DNA of 64,000 nt from positions 3,761,769-3,825,768 of the forward strand of contig NZ_OY761461.1 of NCBI RefSeq assembly GCF_963664555.1, written 5' to 3'. This DNA is from Labilibaculum sp. (lineage in GTDB: Bacteria; Bacteroidota; Bacteroidia; Bacteroidales; Marinifilaceae). The position numbers were made by a program, and so were the translations under genes. This document shows, piece by piece, positions 1 through 8,918 of the stretch (position 1 is its first letter; each line of letters begins with the position of its first letter). Under the pieces are notes generated by a model. The model made no database searches. It was not told the DNA's origin and worked only from the letters and a program-made list of their open reading frames with translations.

Positions 1-551
1 AATGATGTTATGGCCTTTGCTGAACTCTGAACTGGAGCACTTCCATAGGCAGTCCATTCTATATCATCTATTAAAGTACGTTCGGTTGTTTTAAACTTAA
101 AGGTAAAGTCGCCGTCTACATTTATTTCTTTTGTATAAACTGCAACATCACTGCTTTCTGCGCTAATGCTTTCTATTAAGATATCATTAATGTAAATAGA
201 AATTTGAGAGTTACTTGAAAAAGCTTTTTTGTACTTAAAACTTAAATTTCCTATTCCTTTGGCAATGGATGATGAAGTTAAAATTCCACCTTTCGGAAAT
301 CCGTTCTTTCCATTTGATCCAATTAAAGGGGTGATGCCGGTAATGCCTGCACCTTTTGCTCCTACATCCAAACTCCATTTAATCCCATTAACCCCAATCC
401 AATCAGGAATGGTATTAGAGTAAGCAGTTGATGAATATGGATAAGTATCAAAATTTTCCAATCCTTGCCCAAAACTGACTTGAGCAGACATCATAAATAA
501 AGTAAGTAATGTCACCAGACACCACCTCTTACACGTGTAAAATGAAAACAT
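1..551 (-). CDS. Secreted beta-sandwich protein, C-terminus outside window
   Basis: The reading frame opens at an ATG at 551 and runs off the left edge, so only about 183 N-terminal residues are visible. The N-terminus has a basic start, a hydrophobic stretch and a cleavage-like SFGQ near residue 28, which is a typical Sec signal peptide. After it comes a region of the LENFDTYP...SNTIPDWIG type followed by alternating beta strands. Such regions are common at the front of secreted Bacteroidota nucleases, lamin-tail and adhesin-like proteins. The visible part contains no catalytic motif, so the function must lie in the missing portion. Two internal ATGs (494 and 491) are possible starts but would remove most of the signal peptide. 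Confidence 0.7.
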   Translation of the reverse strand, partial: MFSFYTCKRWCLVTLLTLFMMSAQVSFGQGLENFDTYPYSSTAYSNTIPDWIGVNGIKWSLDVGAKGAGITGITPLIGSNGKNGFPKGGILTSSSIAKGIGNLSFKYKKAFSSNSQISIYINDILIESISAESSDVAVYTKEINVDGDFTFKFKTTERTLIDDIEWTAYGSAPVQSSAKAITS

Positions 552-626
552 AGGCTTAGTAGTAAATAAAAAATAGTTTGAAATAAACTTTTCAAGAAGC
601 GTATACAAAATGGTTGTTTTGAGCAT

Positions 627-634
627 CAAAAATA
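627..634 (-). promoter_or_regulatory. Possible -7 element for the secreted protein gene
   Basis: Read on the minus strand this is TATTTTTG, which fits the Bacteroidota -7 consensus TAnnTTTG. It lies about 75 bp before the ATG at 551. The surroundings are very AT-rich and no -33 TTTG is seen at the right distance, so a chance match is quite possible. Confidence 0.25.
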
Positions 635-997
635 TACAAAATATCAAATAACCGAACATATCAATGTTAAGTTTATGTATCCTTTTGATTAACATTCATT
701 TTTCACATACGAACTATCAGTCAATACATAAGATCCTAATGCTCATCACACAAAAAGAGCTTTACATCTCTTATATTAAAAGAACAATATAATTTTTGAT
801 GTATTTGTGACTTTAGATAATAGAAACGGCGTTTACGCCACAGATAGAAGACTAATTTTTGTTTGGCGGGCTTATCCTGATGCCAATCAAAAAAGAAGTT
901 CTTGCTGCACCCCTATACAAATCTTCAACACTGATTGGACTTAGCAGATTTCAAAGCTAAATTAATACGATCGGGCAGTATACTTATTTGCTTCTGT

Positions 998-1005
998 TAT
1001 CTTTG
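998..1005 (+). promoter_or_regulatory. Putative -7 promoter element of the FUSC gene
   Basis: TATCTTTG matches the Bacteroidota -7 consensus TAnnTTTG and sits 24 bp upstream of the ATG at 1030, implying a short leader. I could not find a clear -33 box. Confidence 0.45.
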
Positions 1006-1029
1006 TATCTGAAAAATTAAAACCGATAC

Positions 1030-3174
1030 ATGAAGAACAAATTGACACTTGACAGATTTCAGGGTAAAGGATGGTATGAATTCATGATTAAGAATTTATG
1101 GAGGTATCCAAACAGATTGCTGGCACTAAAAGCGGCAACTGCCATGAGTATTCTGCTGATTCCATTTGTTGTTACCGGTTCTGCAAATATGGGTTTCACC
1201 CTTGCTTTGGGTGCACTGGCCGGTGCTCTTTCCGAAACCGATGATCATCCCAAAGGACGTGTGAAAACACTGATTCTTACCCTGATAAGCTTTATTATAT
1301 CGAGTTTATCGGTGGAATTACTGCTGCCTTACCCAATTCTGTTTGGCATTGGTTTAATTGGTTCTACAATTACATTTATTGTTTTGGGCGGACTGGGTGA
1401 GCGGTACAGAGGGGTTACATTCGGAGCTTTGCTCGTTGCCATTTATACTATGTTAGGTGCTGATATTTCACCAAATTGGTACTGGCAACCCTTGCTTTTG
1501 CCTGCAGGTGCCTTGTGTTATGGAATCCTTTCTCTTATTTTACTAGTTCTCCGTCCTAACAGACTATTGGAAGAGCAATTGGCCCAGGGATTCGAGGATC
1601 TGAGCTTGTACATGAAGGAAAAAGCGCGGCTTTTCCCAAGTGATTCCAAATCGCAGGAAAAAATACGAGGCCGGTTGGCTACCTTAAATATTCAGTTCAT
1701 CAACTCGCTGGAAAGGTGCAAAAATGTACTCAACTCTTATTCCGATGCTATCGATGATCCGAATGAACTACGCCCTTACCTGCACAAATTTGTACTCTTG
1801 CAAAGTTTACACGAAAGAGCCTCTTCAAGTCACGAACGATACGATCTGTTAAGTGATGAACCCGATAATCTCGAAGTTCTGGAAGGACTGGGGCAGTTGC
1901 TATTGCAATTATCTCTTGCGTGCCATGAAGTTTCGAAAAGCTTATTAATGGGAACAAGCTATCATCATCCGGTTTCGCTAAAATGGACCATTTCGGCCAT
2001 GAAAAATAAAATCAAACAGCAAAACCCAACAGCAAAAAGCACCAATCTTAGCTTACTTCTTCAGAACCTTACGCAATCTCATCTTTCATTGCAAAGCATG
2101 AATTTCTATGTGGATTCTGGATTGCTTCCTAAAGTAGACCGAGACAGCAAAAGTTTATGGCAAAAGCTGCGCGAACAATTGAATTGGTCGCACCCACGCT
2201 TTCGGTATGCCATTCGCCTGAGCACCTGTTTTTTAATTGGCTACCTTCTTATTCTGGGTTTTAATCTGGAAAAAGGATACTGGATTTTATTAACCAGCTT
2301 ATTTGTTTGTCAGCCTAGTTACAGTGAAACCCGAAAACGCCTGTTTCAAAGAATTGTCGGCACTTTAAGCGGCGTAGTAGCTGGTGTGTTATTTGTACAA
2401 ATACTTCCTACTCTTGCCGGACAGGTAATTTTGCTGCTGGTAGCTGCTTATGCATTTTTTGTATGGCTGCGAAAAAACTATGCTTTAGCGGTTGTATTTG
2501 TAACCATTTTTGTAATAGCGGCTTTTAATCTGATTGCAGGAAAAGGGATTGTTGTTATGGGAGCAAGAGTAATGGATACAATTATTGGAGCCATTTTGGC
2601 AATACTTGTCGTTCGTTTTATGTGGCCCGATTGGCAATACAAACGTCTTCCCAATTTACTTTCAACCGCCCTGGAAAAAAACCGAAACTATTTCACTTTC
2701 ATTTTACAGGAATACAAAGAATCGAATGAAGATGATTTAAATTATCGAATTGCAAGGTATCGTGCTCATCAGGCCGATAATGCACTTGCGTTATCGTGGC
2801 GGGGAATGAAACTGGAACCCAAAAAGCACCAGAAGTTTCAAAAACACGCCTTTGCCTTAACGTATCTCAATCATGCATTGCTTTCCTATTTATCAGCCTT
2901 AGGATCGCACCGTGACACAAAAAATTACATTGGCGATGATCAATGGGAAATGTTTAGAAATGTAGAAACTGAACTTGGCAAAGCTGTTACAGGTATGCAA
3001 AAGCTGGAAGCCTGCAATCCAACCCAAAGTCTTAAAAAATTTATTGATGATTTGGGACACAAAATCATCGAAATTGAGCGGGGGACAGAACGTCAGAAAT
3101 TGGTTTTACTATACAATATTGCTGAAGTTACAGAGCAGTTGTTAGAGGAAGCATCAAAAATATTTGAAGAGTAA
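1030..3174 (+). CDS. FUSC-family inner membrane protein (YccS/YhfK-like)
   Basis: A 714-residue protein with two similar membrane blocks, at about residues 29–175 and 390–535. They are separated by a ~200-residue soluble helical region and followed by a ~170-residue soluble tail. This duplicated architecture is that of the FUSC/YccS/YhfK family, relatives of aromatic-acid and fusaric-acid efflux proteins such as AaeB. The second block carries the typical segment with YWILLTSLFVCQPS and a following R-rich RKRLFQRIVGT. Substrate and physiological role are unknown for most family members. The gene stands alone, faces the reductase gene tail to tail, and shares a bidirectional terminator with it. 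No membrane-fusion partner gene is adjacent, so a complete efflux pump is not evident here. Confidence 0.85.
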   Translation: MKNKLTLDRFQGKGWYEFMIKNLWRYPNRLLALKAATAMSILLIPFVVTGSANMGFTLALGALAGALSETDDHPKGRVKTLILTLISFIISSLSVELLLPYPILFGIGLIGSTITFIVLGGLGERYRGVTFGALLVAIYTMLGADISPNWYWQPLLLPAGALCYGILSLILLVLRPNRLLEEQLAQGFEDLSLYMKEKARLFPSDSKSQEKIRGRLATLNIQFINSLERCKNVLNSYSDAIDDPNELRPYLHKFVLLQSLHERASSSHERYDLLSDEPDNLEVLEGLGQLLLQLSLACHEVSKSLLMGTSYHHPVSLKWTISAMKNKIKQQNPTAKSTNLSLLLQNLTQSHLSLQSMNFYVDSGLLPKVDRDSKSLWQKLREQLNWSHPRFRYAIRLSTCFLIGYLLILGFNLEKGYWILLTSLFVCQPSYSETRKRLFQRIVGTLSGVVAGVLFVQILPTLAGQVILLLVAAYAFFVWLRKNYALAVVFVTIFVIAAFNLIAGKGIVVMGARVMDTIIGAILAILVVRFMWPDWQYKRLPNLLSTALEKNRNYFTFILQEYKESNEDDLNYRIARYRAHQADNALALSWRGMKLEPKKHQKFQKHAFALTYLNHALLSYLSALGSHRDTKNYIGDDQWEMFRNVETELGKAVTGMQKLEACNPTQSLKKFIDDLGHKIIEIERGTERQKLVLLYNIAEVTEQLLEEASKIFEE

Positions 3175-3179
3175 ATTAA

Positions 3180-3215
3180 AGGTGAGTTTTGTGCTGTTTT
3201 GGCACAAAATCACCT
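3180..3215. terminator. Bidirectional terminator between convergent genes
   Basis: The arms AGGTGA(g)TTTTGTGC and GCACAAAATCACCT pair over 14 bp with one bulged G and a short loop. The hairpin lies 5 bp after the FUSC stop codon and 8 bp before the end of the convergent reductase gene, so it probably serves both. Confidence 0.7.
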
Positions 3216-3222
3216 CTCCATA

Positions 3223-4395
3223 TTATTTAAATTCAATTTTCAACCTGGCAGTCTGCACCAACGATTGACAGGTTAGGATTCTATTGTTCTTCAAATCTTC
3301 GTCACTTAAAGCCATTGTTGTTTTCATTTTCACCTCCCCTTCAATCAGATGAGCTTTGCAGGTACCGCAAATACCGCCCTGACAAAAATAGGGAGCAGGC
3401 GCGCCAATTCGTTTCAATCCTTCCAAAATGGTTTCGTCTTCCGCTAAACGGACCTGATAATTTTCATTCCTGATTCTTGCATCCACCAGGGCATTCTTCA
3501 CTGCTGTCAGGCCCTCTTCGTACTCAATGTGCTGAGTTGAAAAATACTCGAAGTGAATGTCCTTTGATGAAACTCCCATATCAATAAGCACATCCTGAAC
3601 CATTTGATTCATTCCATCTGGTCCACAAATATAGTATTCTGATTTTTCGGCATCTGATCGATTTTCATAGAGAAAGGTTTTCACCAACTCCTCATTTATC
3701 CGGCCACGTTTTCCATTCCAGGGGGTGATGGAAAAATCTAAAAATCGTTTCGAAAGAGTTTGGGTAATTTTCAATCGCTCAGGATATTTTGCCTGCCACT
3801 CCAATAATTCACTGCCAAACAAAATCCCGGGCACACTCCTATTTCCGTAAAGCAAAAACGCTTTACTGTTTGGTTCGGCCAGCATTATGGATGTAAGCAT
3901 CGAATAAATGGGTGTGATTCCACTTCCAGCTGCAAAAAAATAATAGTTCTTGCCCGCCTTCTCATCTGGTTTCACCATAAAATCCCCTTGAGGAACAGAT
4001 ACTTCTAAAATATCTCCTGCTTTTAAATTGTTCGCCATGTAATTGGAAATCAATCCGTCTTTCTGAATCTTTACTGTTACCTGATACAAAGCTTTTACAT
4101 ATGGAGAATTGTGCAGCGAATACATTCTTCGCTCTTCCACTCCATTTACAACAAACCGAAAACAAAGGTGTTGTCCCGGATAAAACTTAAAAACCGATAA
4201 CAGCTCATCGGGTATTTGAAAGCTTAATGTTACAGCTTCTTTTATAGGCTTGTGAATTGCAGCTATGAGTATGCGGTAAAATTCCTGTTCCATAATTTTC
4301 CAGCTTTCTATTGTTTTTTTCTTAAAATACGGAGATTTCAGCAATTTATCCCATAAAAAAACCATCTTATAAAAGGTGGCTCTGTATTTTATCAT
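3223..4395 (-). CDS. Ferredoxin-NADP(H) reductase with C-terminal 2Fe-2S domain (PaaE/Hcr-like)
   Basis: A 390-residue oxidoreductase passing electrons between NAD(P)H, flavin and a 2Fe-2S cluster. In order it shows the flavin-binding motif RMYSL, the nucleotide-binding stretch GSGITPIYSML, and a plant-type ferredoxin domain at the C-terminus. The cluster ligands are visible in CQGGICGTC with a fourth Cys in LTCQS. This layout is that of PaaE, Hcr and similar reductase components that feed oxygenases or reductases. No partner oxygenase lies nearby. The first 34 residues are not part of the FAD domain; Met35 (coordinate 4293) is an alternative start. The gene follows the POT transporter by 9 bp and is probably cotranscribed, though I see no functional link. 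Confidence 0.85.
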   Translation of the reverse strand: MIKYRATFYKMVFLWDKLLKSPYFKKKTIESWKIMEQEFYRILIAAIHKPIKEAVTLSFQIPDELLSVFKFYPGQHLCFRFVVNGVEERRMYSLHNSPYVKALYQVTVKIQKDGLISNYMANNLKAGDILEVSVPQGDFMVKPDEKAGKNYYFFAAGSGITPIYSMLTSIMLAEPNSKAFLLYGNRSVPGILFGSELLEWQAKYPERLKITQTLSKRFLDFSITPWNGKRGRINEELVKTFLYENRSDAEKSEYYICGPDGMNQMVQDVLIDMGVSSKDIHFEYFSTQHIEYEEGLTAVKNALVDARIRNENYQVRLAEDETILEGLKRIGAPAPYFCQGGICGTCKAHLIEGEVKMKTTMALSDEDLKNNRILTCQSLVQTARLKIEFK

Positions 4396-4404
4396 CGTAA
4401 AAAC

Positions 4405-5805
4405 TTAGGCTGCTAATTCATTTTCAGCGTCCAATTTTCTTGTAATTCGTCCGTAAACAATAAGGGCAACAGCTGAAGTTGCAGCAATGGCAACAAAATA
4501 GTACCAAATGTAATGAGCATGAGCCGAAGCTTGCTCCCATACCGCATGATCTGTAAATAATTTTGGATCCGGACAGTATTTCGACAACAAAAATCCGGAC
4601 AGACCAAATCCTAAAATAGAGGAGATGAATGAATGCAGATGGCTAAAGCCAAGATACATCCCCTCTTCCCCCTTGGGTGCTTGCAAGGAGAAATATTCTA
4701 AAAATCGTGGAGAAATAAATGATTCTGCAAAACCTTGAAATACAATACCAATAATCATCATAAAAGCAACCGGATGCAGACTAAAAATCCCTAAATCAAT
4801 CGATTCAACCTCCAACAAATTTCCTGCGGCCATACACAAGGCCGACACAGGCATAATAAACATACCAACGGTCATTGAAAATAAAGCGGTTTTCTTTCTC
4901 ATCAACTGAGTAATTAATCCTACAAAAAGAAAAACAATTAATGGATTTACATTGGCATACCACGATGGCGATGCTCCCTCTCCTGCCATACGCAACACAT
5001 ACTTAGGCATGGTAGCATACAGTTGATGCTGCACCATCCAAAATCCGGTGACAATCAAAATCAAAGCAACCAACCGGCCATTCGAAAGTACTTTTAACAA
5101 AGCATGCCAAATTTCCGTCATGCTCTTGCCTTCTCCTTCGTGACGAGTGGTCTTGAAAAAGAAATACACAGCTACTAATCCCAGCAAAGTTGCTCCAGCC
5201 GAGAAATAATTTAAGGTAATTAGGCCCTCATTCCCCATTGCTTCACGCAATGGTTTCACAATGGTTTTTCCAGAAAAAGCACCAATATTCACCATGGTAT
5301 AGAAAATAGAAAATCCTCTGGCACGATTAGCTACTGTTGTTTCCTTTGCTACAGTTCCTGTTATTACTGATTTAATAAAAGATCCTCCAATCATTATCAG
5401 AACAATAATTGGAATAATAAACCATTTATGAGAACTATGCTCTAATCCGGTAAATACGGTAATTTTAGAATATTCAACCAATCCTGCCGATTCCAATAAT
5501 GTTGGAAAAACGGCCAGGCCTGCGTAACCTATACTCAAAAGGGAAAATGCCAGTAACAAGGCATTTTTAAAACCCATTTTATCGGCTAAAGCACCGCTAA
5601 AAGTTGGCAGTAAATACAATCCTCCTGAAAACAAACCTGAAATTAAGGCTGCTTCCACATCAGAAAAGCTTAGTATCCTTGATAAATAAATGGTTATAAC
5701 AATGAATACTCCATAATATGCAGCTCTTTCCAACAACTCAACAGAGTTGGCTACCCAAAAGGCTCTGGAAAAGCGCTCTTTTATCGTTTTCTCTTCACTA
5801 TTCAT
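4405..5805 (-). CDS. POT/PTR2-family MFS transporter (proton-coupled oligopeptide type)
   Basis: A 466-residue polytopic protein with roughly 12–14 hydrophobic segments and few charged residues between them. Near residues 18–27 it carries ELLERAAYYG, a match to the ExxERxxYYG signature of proton-dependent oligopeptide transporters. In that family the motif takes part in proton coupling. Import of di- or tripeptides or related small molecules is therefore likely, although the family also includes nitrate and other transporters in other organisms. The exact substrate cannot be told from sequence. It is the first gene of a probable two-gene unit with the flavin reductase downstream. Confidence 0.8.
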   Translation of the reverse strand: MNSEEKTIKERFSRAFWVANSVELLERAAYYGVFIVITIYLSRILSFSDVEAALISGLFSGGLYLLPTFSGALADKMGFKNALLLAFSLLSIGYAGLAVFPTLLESAGLVEYSKITVFTGLEHSSHKWFIIPIIVLIMIGGSFIKSVITGTVAKETTVANRARGFSIFYTMVNIGAFSGKTIVKPLREAMGNEGLITLNYFSAGATLLGLVAVYFFFKTTRHEGEGKSMTEIWHALLKVLSNGRLVALILIVTGFWMVQHQLYATMPKYVLRMAGEGASPSWYANVNPLIVFLFVGLITQLMRKKTALFSMTVGMFIMPVSALCMAAGNLLEVESIDLGIFSLHPVAFMMIIGIVFQGFAESFISPRFLEYFSLQAPKGEEGMYLGFSHLHSFISSILGFGLSGFLLSKYCPDPKLFTDHAVWEQASAHAHYIWYYFVAIAATSAVALIVYGRITRKLDAENELAA

Positions 5806-5975
5806 GATGTTTTTTTCGTTAAAAATATCTTAAAATTATGCCCTGTCAGTTAAAAGCCTAAAAATAGATTTACTTCATGGATATATCAAGTAGGGAAAAC
5901 CCGACCTTAATTTTTGATGAAGCTGAAAGAGTGTTCAAACTATATTTTCGTTCTCATACAGATAAATTTACGCGC

Positions 5976-6006
5976 AAAAAAAAAGCCCAGGCAACCCCTG
6001 AGCTTT
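5976..6006 (-). terminator. Rho-independent terminator of tdh
   Basis: On the minus strand a 10-bp stem (AAAGCTCAGG against CCTGGGCTTT, one mismatch) is followed directly by a run of nine T. It lies about 20 bp beyond the tdh stop codon. Confidence 0.75.
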
Positions 6007-6027
6007 ACACTTGATTTTAATGAAAAA

Positions 6028-7059
6028 TTATTCCCAATCGAGAATCACTTTCCCACAATTTCCTTCTTCCATGATATCGAATCCTTTTTGGAATTCAGAA
6101 GCTTTAAATCGGTGAGAAATCATTGGAGACAAATCCAATCCGCTCATCAACATCTGCTCCATCTGGTACCACGTTTCGTACATTTCACGTCCGTAAATTC
6201 CTTTTAACTGAAGTCCTTTAAAAATGATATCGTTCCAATTCACCTTTGTTTGCGCAGGCAAAATACCCAATAAAGAAATCTTACCTGAGTTGTACATATG
6301 CGAAACCATATCGCCAAAAGCCGCTGGTGCACCTGAACACTCCAATCCTATATCAAATCCAATCATTCCCAATTCCTTAATTGCGTCGTCAAGACTCTCT
6401 GTTAAAGGATTAATAACACGATCGGCCCCCATTTTCTTGGCCAACTCTATTCTGTAAGGATTCGTTTCTGTTGCCACAACATATCTTGCACCTGCAAATT
6501 TTGCAATTGCCACACACATACTTCCAATTAATCCAGCACCTGTAACCAATACATCTTCTCCTATTATTGGCCACGAAAGGGTGGTGTGTGTTGCATTTCC
6601 AAATGGATCCATGATCGCCAAAAGCTCATCACTAATCTTATTACTCATTTTCATCAGATTTGATGAAGGAATGGCTGCGTATTCGGCAAAAATACCATCT
6701 ATGTTTACACCGATCCCAACAGTGTTTTCACACACATGTTTACGTCCACGTCTACAATTTCTGCAATGTCCGCATGCAATATGCCCTTCGCCTGTTACAC
6801 GATCGCCAATTTTAAAACCAGTAACACCGGCTCCAATTTCAGCTACCTCTCCAACATACTCGTGCCCTATAATCATTCCCGGTTTAATGGTATTCTGTGC
6901 CCATTCATCCCATTTATAAATGTGAAGATCGGTACCGCAAATAGCTGTTTTTCTAATTTTTACAAGAACATCGTTTACTCCTACTTTAGGAACATCAACT
7001 TCTTCCATCCACAAGCCTTTTTCTGCTTTGGACTTTACAAGAGCCTTCATTTTAGTCAT
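6028..7059 (-). CDS. tdh: L-threonine 3-dehydrogenase, zinc-dependent
   Basis: A 343-residue medium-chain dehydrogenase that oxidises L-threonine to 2-amino-3-ketobutyrate with NAD+, usually followed by Kbl lyase to glycine and acetyl-CoA. Visible are the catalytic-zinc region [10 protein letters not shown] with GHEYVGEV, and the structural-zinc set [15 protein letters not shown]. The cofactor-binding Rossmann stretch [18 protein letters not shown] is also clear. Length and motifs fit bacterial Tdh throughout. No kbl gene is adjacent, whereas in many other bacteria the two genes are paired. Met4 (coordinate 7050) is an equally plausible start and gives the more usual MKALVK beginning. A T-tailed hairpin follows the gene. 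Confidence 0.9.
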   Translation of the reverse strand: MTKMKALVKSKAEKGLWMEEVDVPKVGVNDVLVKIRKTAICGTDLHIYKWDEWAQNTIKPGMIIGHEYVGEVAEIGAGVTGFKIGDRVTGEGHIACGHCRNCRRGRKHVCENTVGIGVNIDGIFAEYAAIPSSNLMKMSNKISDELLAIMDPFGNATHTTLSWPIIGEDVLVTGAGLIGSMCVAIAKFAGARYVVATETNPYRIELAKKMGADRVINPLTESLDDAIKELGMIGFDIGLECSGAPAAFGDMVSHMYNSGKISLLGILPAQTKVNWNDIIFKGLQLKGIYGREMYETWYQMEQMLMSGLDLSPMISHRFKASEFQKGFDIMEEGNCGKVILDWE

Positions 7060-7302
7060 TGTCGTTTTGTTATATTGTTGTTGTGTAAGTATTTAAATCT
7101 CTGCAAATATGCTTGTTGTATATTTGATTAATCTATCTCGAAAGTATAAAAACTAAATTAGATTTTCAATATCCATTTTGTAAAAATATCCCGATCCGTA
7201 TCACTTCAGTAAAAGCTTTCTGTATAACGATATCGGAGCAAGCCCAATGAAGAATGAAAGCGGTTTGAATTTCAAAAATATACCGGCATTACTCTCTTTG
7301 TT

Positions 7303-8739
7303 TTATTCCTCAATTCTATAAAATCGGAACCCTGTATCAATTGTAGGATACAACTTTCCGGCTCTTACTATTCGATCTCCCGCCAGATCTGAGATGGTAG
7401 AAAAACCCATTCTGCCAGCATCCGAATCCTCCTTTACCGCTTCGGTATTCTGAACACAAATAAAACGGCGTTTAGATGACTGCTTTTCGTTTAATTTGAA
7501 AATAGCATGAGGCATTGACGCCGAGCCGGCAAAAAGATCTAAAATCAAATCCTCATCTTCGCTTAATTGCTTTAATATCGTAAGCAGTAAATCAGTTGGT
7601 TTTGGATATTTAAAGGGCAAGCCTTCGGGATATAATTCTTTCAATTCCCGAGTTCCTTTACTAGTAGGAATATCGGTTATAATCGATGAAATGGGATTGA
7701 AAATACTCTTCAGCTCCGACTTGTACTTTTTTAATAAAAAGCGCTTGCCTTCTTCTTTGGGAAAGATCAACTTTCCTGAATCGAACCATTCTGCAACGCG
7801 CTGTTTCGAAAAAGCCCAATATCGGCCAGCAGGCGGTAAATATTCTTCATTTGTATATGGATTTGTAATTGCAAAACGGGAATTGGAATTGCCACTTGCC
7901 GCTGAGGGATTATCAGGAGTCCAATCTCCATTTGGGTCGAAATCAGGATTTGAATAATTGGATAAATCCTTGAGTTCCCCTTTCAATTTTAATTCACTTG
8001 AACATTTGGCATACAACAAAATATATTCATGATTTGCGGCAAATAAATTGCCCGAGGTATTGGAGTTCGATCGATTGATCCATATGAAACAACCCACAAA
8101 ATTATTTTCTCCAAAAACCTCATTGCAAATCAGTTGTACGTTGGCCTTTTCACTTTCATCAATAGAAATGGCTATTGCACCATTGTTGGTTAACAGCTGC
8201 CTCGATAAAACCAGTCGCGGATAAATCATGTTTAACCAATTGGTGTGAACTTCCCCACTTTCAATCTGATTTTTAAGGCAGGAATCAACCCGTTCAATTC
8301 CAGAACCATTCAGAAATTCCAAATACTGATTCGAACGGATTTTAAAGCGATCATTATAACCAAAATCATTACCCGTATTGTACGGCGGATCGATATAAAC
8401 CAACTTTATTTTCCCCGTATATTCTTTCTGCAATAAGCGCAAGGCTTCTAAATTATCACCTTCTATAAACTGATTTTTTGTTTTATTTGGCTGAATTGAT
8501 TTTGATTTGTCTAGAACCAGTTTACCGGTACTTTCTTCACTGACTTGTGATGCGGCCTTTTCTTTTCCAAACCAGCCTAAACCATAGTTCGATTCATCCA
8601 CAAACTGATCGGCTTCCAAATAAATTTTAAGCTTCTGAATATCTAATTGATCTTCTGCAAAAACTTCCGGGAGAAGGCTTTTCAGCTCTTTTATTTTCTT
8701 TTGTTTCTGATAAAAAGAGAGTAGGTTTTTTCCTTGCAT
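7303..8739 (-). CDS. Solitary N6-adenine DNA methyltransferase, type III Mod lineage
   Basis: A 478-residue beta-class amino-methyltransferase. The catalytic motif DPPYNTG is at residues 117–123, preceded by EGDNLEAL, and the SAM-binding DLFAGS comes later, at about 401–406. This motif order defines the beta class used by type III Mod subunits. The final residues (DRIVRAG..DTGFRFYRIEE) correspond to the point where type III Mod proteins normally continue for another 100–150 residues; here the frame stops. No Res or other restriction gene is adjacent: neighbours are tdh and a helicase of the DbpA type. It may be an orphan regulatory methylase or the remnant of a restriction system. All catalytic motifs look intact. 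Confidence 0.8.
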   Translation of the reverse strand: MQGKNLLSFYQKQKKIKELKSLLPEVFAEDQLDIQKLKIYLEADQFVDESNYGLGWFGKEKAASQVSEESTGKLVLDKSKSIQPNKTKNQFIEGDNLEALRLLQKEYTGKIKLVYIDPPYNTGNDFGYNDRFKIRSNQYLEFLNGSGIERVDSCLKNQIESGEVHTNWLNMIYPRLVLSRQLLTNNGAIAISIDESEKANVQLICNEVFGENNFVGCFIWINRSNSNTSGNLFAANHEYILLYAKCSSELKLKGELKDLSNYSNPDFDPNGDWTPDNPSAASGNSNSRFAITNPYTNEEYLPPAGRYWAFSKQRVAEWFDSGKLIFPKEEGKRFLLKKYKSELKSIFNPISSIITDIPTSKGTRELKELYPEGLPFKYPKPTDLLLTILKQLSEDEDLILDLFAGSASMPHAIFKLNEKQSSKRRFICVQNTEAVKEDSDAGRMGFSTISDLAGDRIVRAGKLYPTIDTGFRFYRIEE

Positions 8740-8772
8740 AATAACAAGTCTGAAGTAATGTGATTTGTTTCA

Positions 8773-8780
8773 CAAACCTA
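8773..8780 (-). promoter_or_regulatory. Putative -7 element of the methyltransferase gene
   Basis: TAGGTTTG on the minus strand fits TAnnTTTG and lies about 34 bp before the ATG at 8739. No clear -33 box is seen. Confidence 0.4.
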
Positions 8781-8906
8781 CAACTTTTCAGTCTTGAATA
8801 AAAATTCCGAATCTTGATTTCCTGCAAAAAAAGCACTAAATAATACACGTTTGAAAGTTATTTCCAACTATTCGATGTTCCCAACTTTCCGCCATCTAGT
8901 TTTTGT

Positions 8907-8914
8907 TATCTTTG
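8907..8914 (+). promoter_or_regulatory. Putative -7 element of the DbpA-like helicase gene
   Basis: TATCTTTG fits TAnnTTTG. It ends only 4 bp before the ATG at 8919, so transcription would begin at or just after that codon. This makes either a leaderless message or a start at the next in-frame ATG (8934) likely. Confidence 0.5.
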
Positions 8915-8918
8915 CGCC

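Larger units (their letters stand above)
552..1029. other. Divergent intergenic region
   Basis: AT-rich, 478 bp, between two divergent genes, with no convincing reading frame. It contains a short perfect palindrome (GGCGTTTACGCC, 828–839) and putative promoters for both flanking genes. I see nothing else. Confidence 0.5.
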
